Part shown: piece after piece, positions 62,672-64,000 of the stretch | Layout of the letters: each line of letters starts with the position of its first letter | How positions within the stretch are numbered: the first letter of the stretch is position 1 | DNA from: Defluviimonas aquaemixtae | GTDB taxonomy: Bacteria > Pseudomonadota > Alphaproteobacteria > Rhodobacterales > Rhodobacteraceae | Length of the DNA: 64,000 nucleotides | Direction of reading: 5' to 3' | Assembly: GCF_900302475.1 (NCBI RefSeq) | Contig: NZ_OMOQ01000001.1 | Coordinates: 2,108,001 to 2,172,000 of the forward strand | Notes under the pieces: model-generated | Database searches by the model: none | What the model was told of the DNA's origin: nothing | The model's input: only the letters and a program-made list of their open reading frames with translations | Program-made: the position numbers and the translations under genes

Positions 62672-64000
62672 ATGGCTGGCCTCGACGCGCTCGATCTCGC
62701 CCGGCTCCAGTTCGCCTTCACGGTGTCGGCGCATATCATCTTTCCCGCCTTCACGATCGGCCTCGCGAGCTGGCTCGCGGTCCTCAACGGTGCCTGGCTT
62801 TGGCGGCGCGACGAGGCCCATCTGAGGCTTTTCGAGCAGTGGAAGACGATCTTCGCGGTGATCTTCGGCATGGGCGTCGTGTCCGGCCTCACCATGTCCT
62901 ACCAGTTCGGCACCAACTGGTCGGTCTTCTCCGACCGCACCGGCCCGGTGATCGGCCCGCTCATGGGCTACGAGGTGCTTTCGGCCTTCTTCCTCGAGGC
63001 CGGGTTCCTCGGCATCATGCTGTTCGGACGCAAGCGCGTGGGCGAGGGCCTGCATTTCGTGGCGACCTGCGTCGTGGCGGTGGGCACGCTCTTCTCCGCC
63101 TTCTGGATCCTCAGCGTCAACAGCTGGATGCAGACGCCGCAGGGTCATGCGATCGCCGAGAACGGCCAATTCGTGCCGGAGGACTGGTGGGCGATCATCT
63201 TCAACCCCTCCTTCCCCTACCGGCTCGTGCACATGGTGCTGGCGGCCTATCTCACCACCGCCTTCGTCGTGGGCGCGGCGGGCGCATGGCATCTGATGCG
63301 CACGCCCGACAGCCGGGGCGCCCGGATCATGTTCTCGATGGCGATGTGGATGGCGCTCCTGGTCGCGCCCTTGCAGATCGTCGCCGGCGACACGCACGGG
63401 CTGAACACGCTCGAACACCAGCCCGCGAAGATCGCCGCGATGGAGGGACATTTCGAGAGCTATCCCGAAGGCCGCGCGCCGCTGATCCTCTTCGGCCTGC
63501 CGGACATGGAGGCGGCCGAGGTCCATGCGCGGATCGCCGTACCGCTCCTCGGCTCGCTGATCCTCACGCATCACACCGACGTTCCGCTGGAGGGGCTCGA
63601 CGCCTTCCCGCGCGCGGACTGGCCGAATGTCGAGATCGTCTTCTGGTCGTTCCGGCTCATGGTTGCGATCGGCTTCGCGATGGCGGCCATCGGCCTCTGG
63701 TCGGCCTGGGCGCGGTGGCGCGGGCGGCTCTATACCGACCGCTGGCTGCACCGCGCAGCCTTCGTCATGGGGCCGTCCGGTTTCCTCGCGGTGCTCGCGG
63801 GCTGGGTCACGACCGAGGTCGGCCGGCAGCCCTGGACGGTCTACGGCCTCCTCCGGACCGAAGAGAGCGTATCGGCCGTCGATGCCTCCGCGGTTGGCAT
63901 GTCGCTCATCGCATTCGTCGTGGTCTACGCCGCCCTTTTCGGCGCCGGCACCTTCTACGCATTGCGCCTGATGTCGCACCGGCCGCGCGACCGGGTGGAG
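62672..64000 (+). CDS. cydA: Cytochrome bd ubiquinol oxidase subunit I (CIO type), 3' end outside window
   Basis: 443 residues visible from ATG 62672, preceded by AAGGAG. The heme b595/b558 region is in LQFAFTVSAHIIFPAFTIGL, and GRQPWTVYGLLR is the conserved quinol-site motif. The Q-loop between helices 6 and 7 is short, as in cyanide-insensitive oxidases (CioA). It is a quinol oxidase that reduces oxygen without proton pumping. The gene runs off the right edge and cydB is presumably beyond it. Confidence 0.95.
   Translation, partial: MAGLDALDLARLQFAFTVSAHIIFPAFTIGLASWLAVLNGAWLWRRDEAHLRLFEQWKTIFAVIFGMGVVSGLTMSYQFGTNWSVFSDRTGPVIGPLMGYEVLSAFFLEAGFLGIMLFGRKRVGEGLHFVATCVVAVGTLFSAFWILSVNSWMQTPQGHAIAENGQFVPEDWWAIIFNPSFPYRLVHMVLAAYLTTAFVVGAAGAWHLMRTPDSRGARIMFSMAMWMALLVAPLQIVAGDTHGLNTLEHQPAKIAAMEGHFESYPEGRAPLILFGLPDMEAAEVHARIAVPLLGSLILTHHTDVPLEGLDAFPRADWPNVEIVFWSFRLMVAIGFAMAAIGLWSAWARWRGRLYTDRWLHRAAFVMGPSGFLAVLAGWVTTEVGRQPWTVYGLLRTEESVSAVDASAVGMSLIAFVVVYAALFGAGTFYALRLMSHRPRDRVE

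Noticed and set aside
62621..63979. Minus-strand open frame of 452 codons opposite cydA
   Set aside because: Shadow of cydA; charged low-complexity translation without motifs, while cydA has its heme and quinol motifs.

Overview
The window is high-GC, gene-dense, chromosomal DNA with the look of an alphaproteobacterium of the Rhodobacteraceae/Rhodobacterales type. The evidence for this is the gene content: aerobic CobS/CobT cobaltochelatase next to BolA and a J-domain protein, a PntA/PntB transhydrogenase pair, DUF3422 and YeeE/YedE proteins, several polyamine and peptide ABC transporters, and a CIO-type cytochrome bd subunit at the right edge. I see no rRNA, tRNA, phage, IS element, integrase or CRISPR array. 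Genus assignment is inference; no marker gene was compared to a database.

Layout. 1-10090 is a polyamine (putrescine-like) uptake and catabolism locus: an M20 amidohydrolase (cut by the left edge), a PuuB-like oxidase and a PotBCAD-type ABC importer on the minus strand, then a GntR/FCD regulator, a class III aminotransferase and a second PuuB-like oxidase on the plus strand. 10356-16109 is a five-gene Dpp/Opp-type peptide importer. 16390-21881 holds a YeeE/YedE transporter, a DUF3422 protein and pntAB. 21994-26403 has a small methyltransferase, kynureninase, tryptophan 2,3-dioxygenase, and a PuuD-like hydrolase with a cupin regulator (PuuR type). 26575-27898 holds two tandem fasciclin proteins and a DUF378 membrane protein. 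27925-30559 is glcG-glcB. 30746-34811 has an ArsR/AHSA1 pair, pepN and a degenerate SDR. 34979-38538 holds small envelope or unknown proteins and an HxlR regulator. gatB follows, then a lone TPR-repeat protein (40182-42155). 42337-49869 carries DUF4177, bolA, a J-domain protein, msrB, cobS, a racemase-like protein, cobT and an M24 peptidase. 49930-60902 is a mixed housekeeping and regulatory stretch: a CLC channel, FAD oxidase, acylphosphatase, ECF sigma factor, a frameshifted NTF2-like gene, Lrp plus leucine-type dehydrogenase, sirtuin, copper chaperone and L28. 61028-64000 has a GST, a Rieske protein, a MarR regulator and cydA.

How the parts work together. The left locus imports polyamines and takes them apart by transamination or oxidation. 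Three copies of the palindrome TTTGATCAAA (one with a mismatch) sit at the two promoter regions flanking the GntR gene and suggest one regulator controls both arms. The PuuD/PuuR-like pair at 24834-26403 is a second, separated piece of the same chemistry. Several other regulators have well-formed inverted repeats in their own divergent promoters (ArsR, MarR, Lrp, HxlR, cupin-XRE), so the window is unusually readable at the regulatory level.

I did not find a clear, previously undescribed multi-gene system. The best candidates for something new are the cysteine-less racemase-like gene overlapping cobT inside the cobaltochelatase operon, the orphan TPR protein with a hydrophobic N-terminus flanked by unusual inverted repeats (including a parS-like site with two extra central bases), the SDR lacking its Ser/Tyr/Lys triad that is translationally coupled to pepN, and the ECF sigma factor paired with a two-helix membrane protein.
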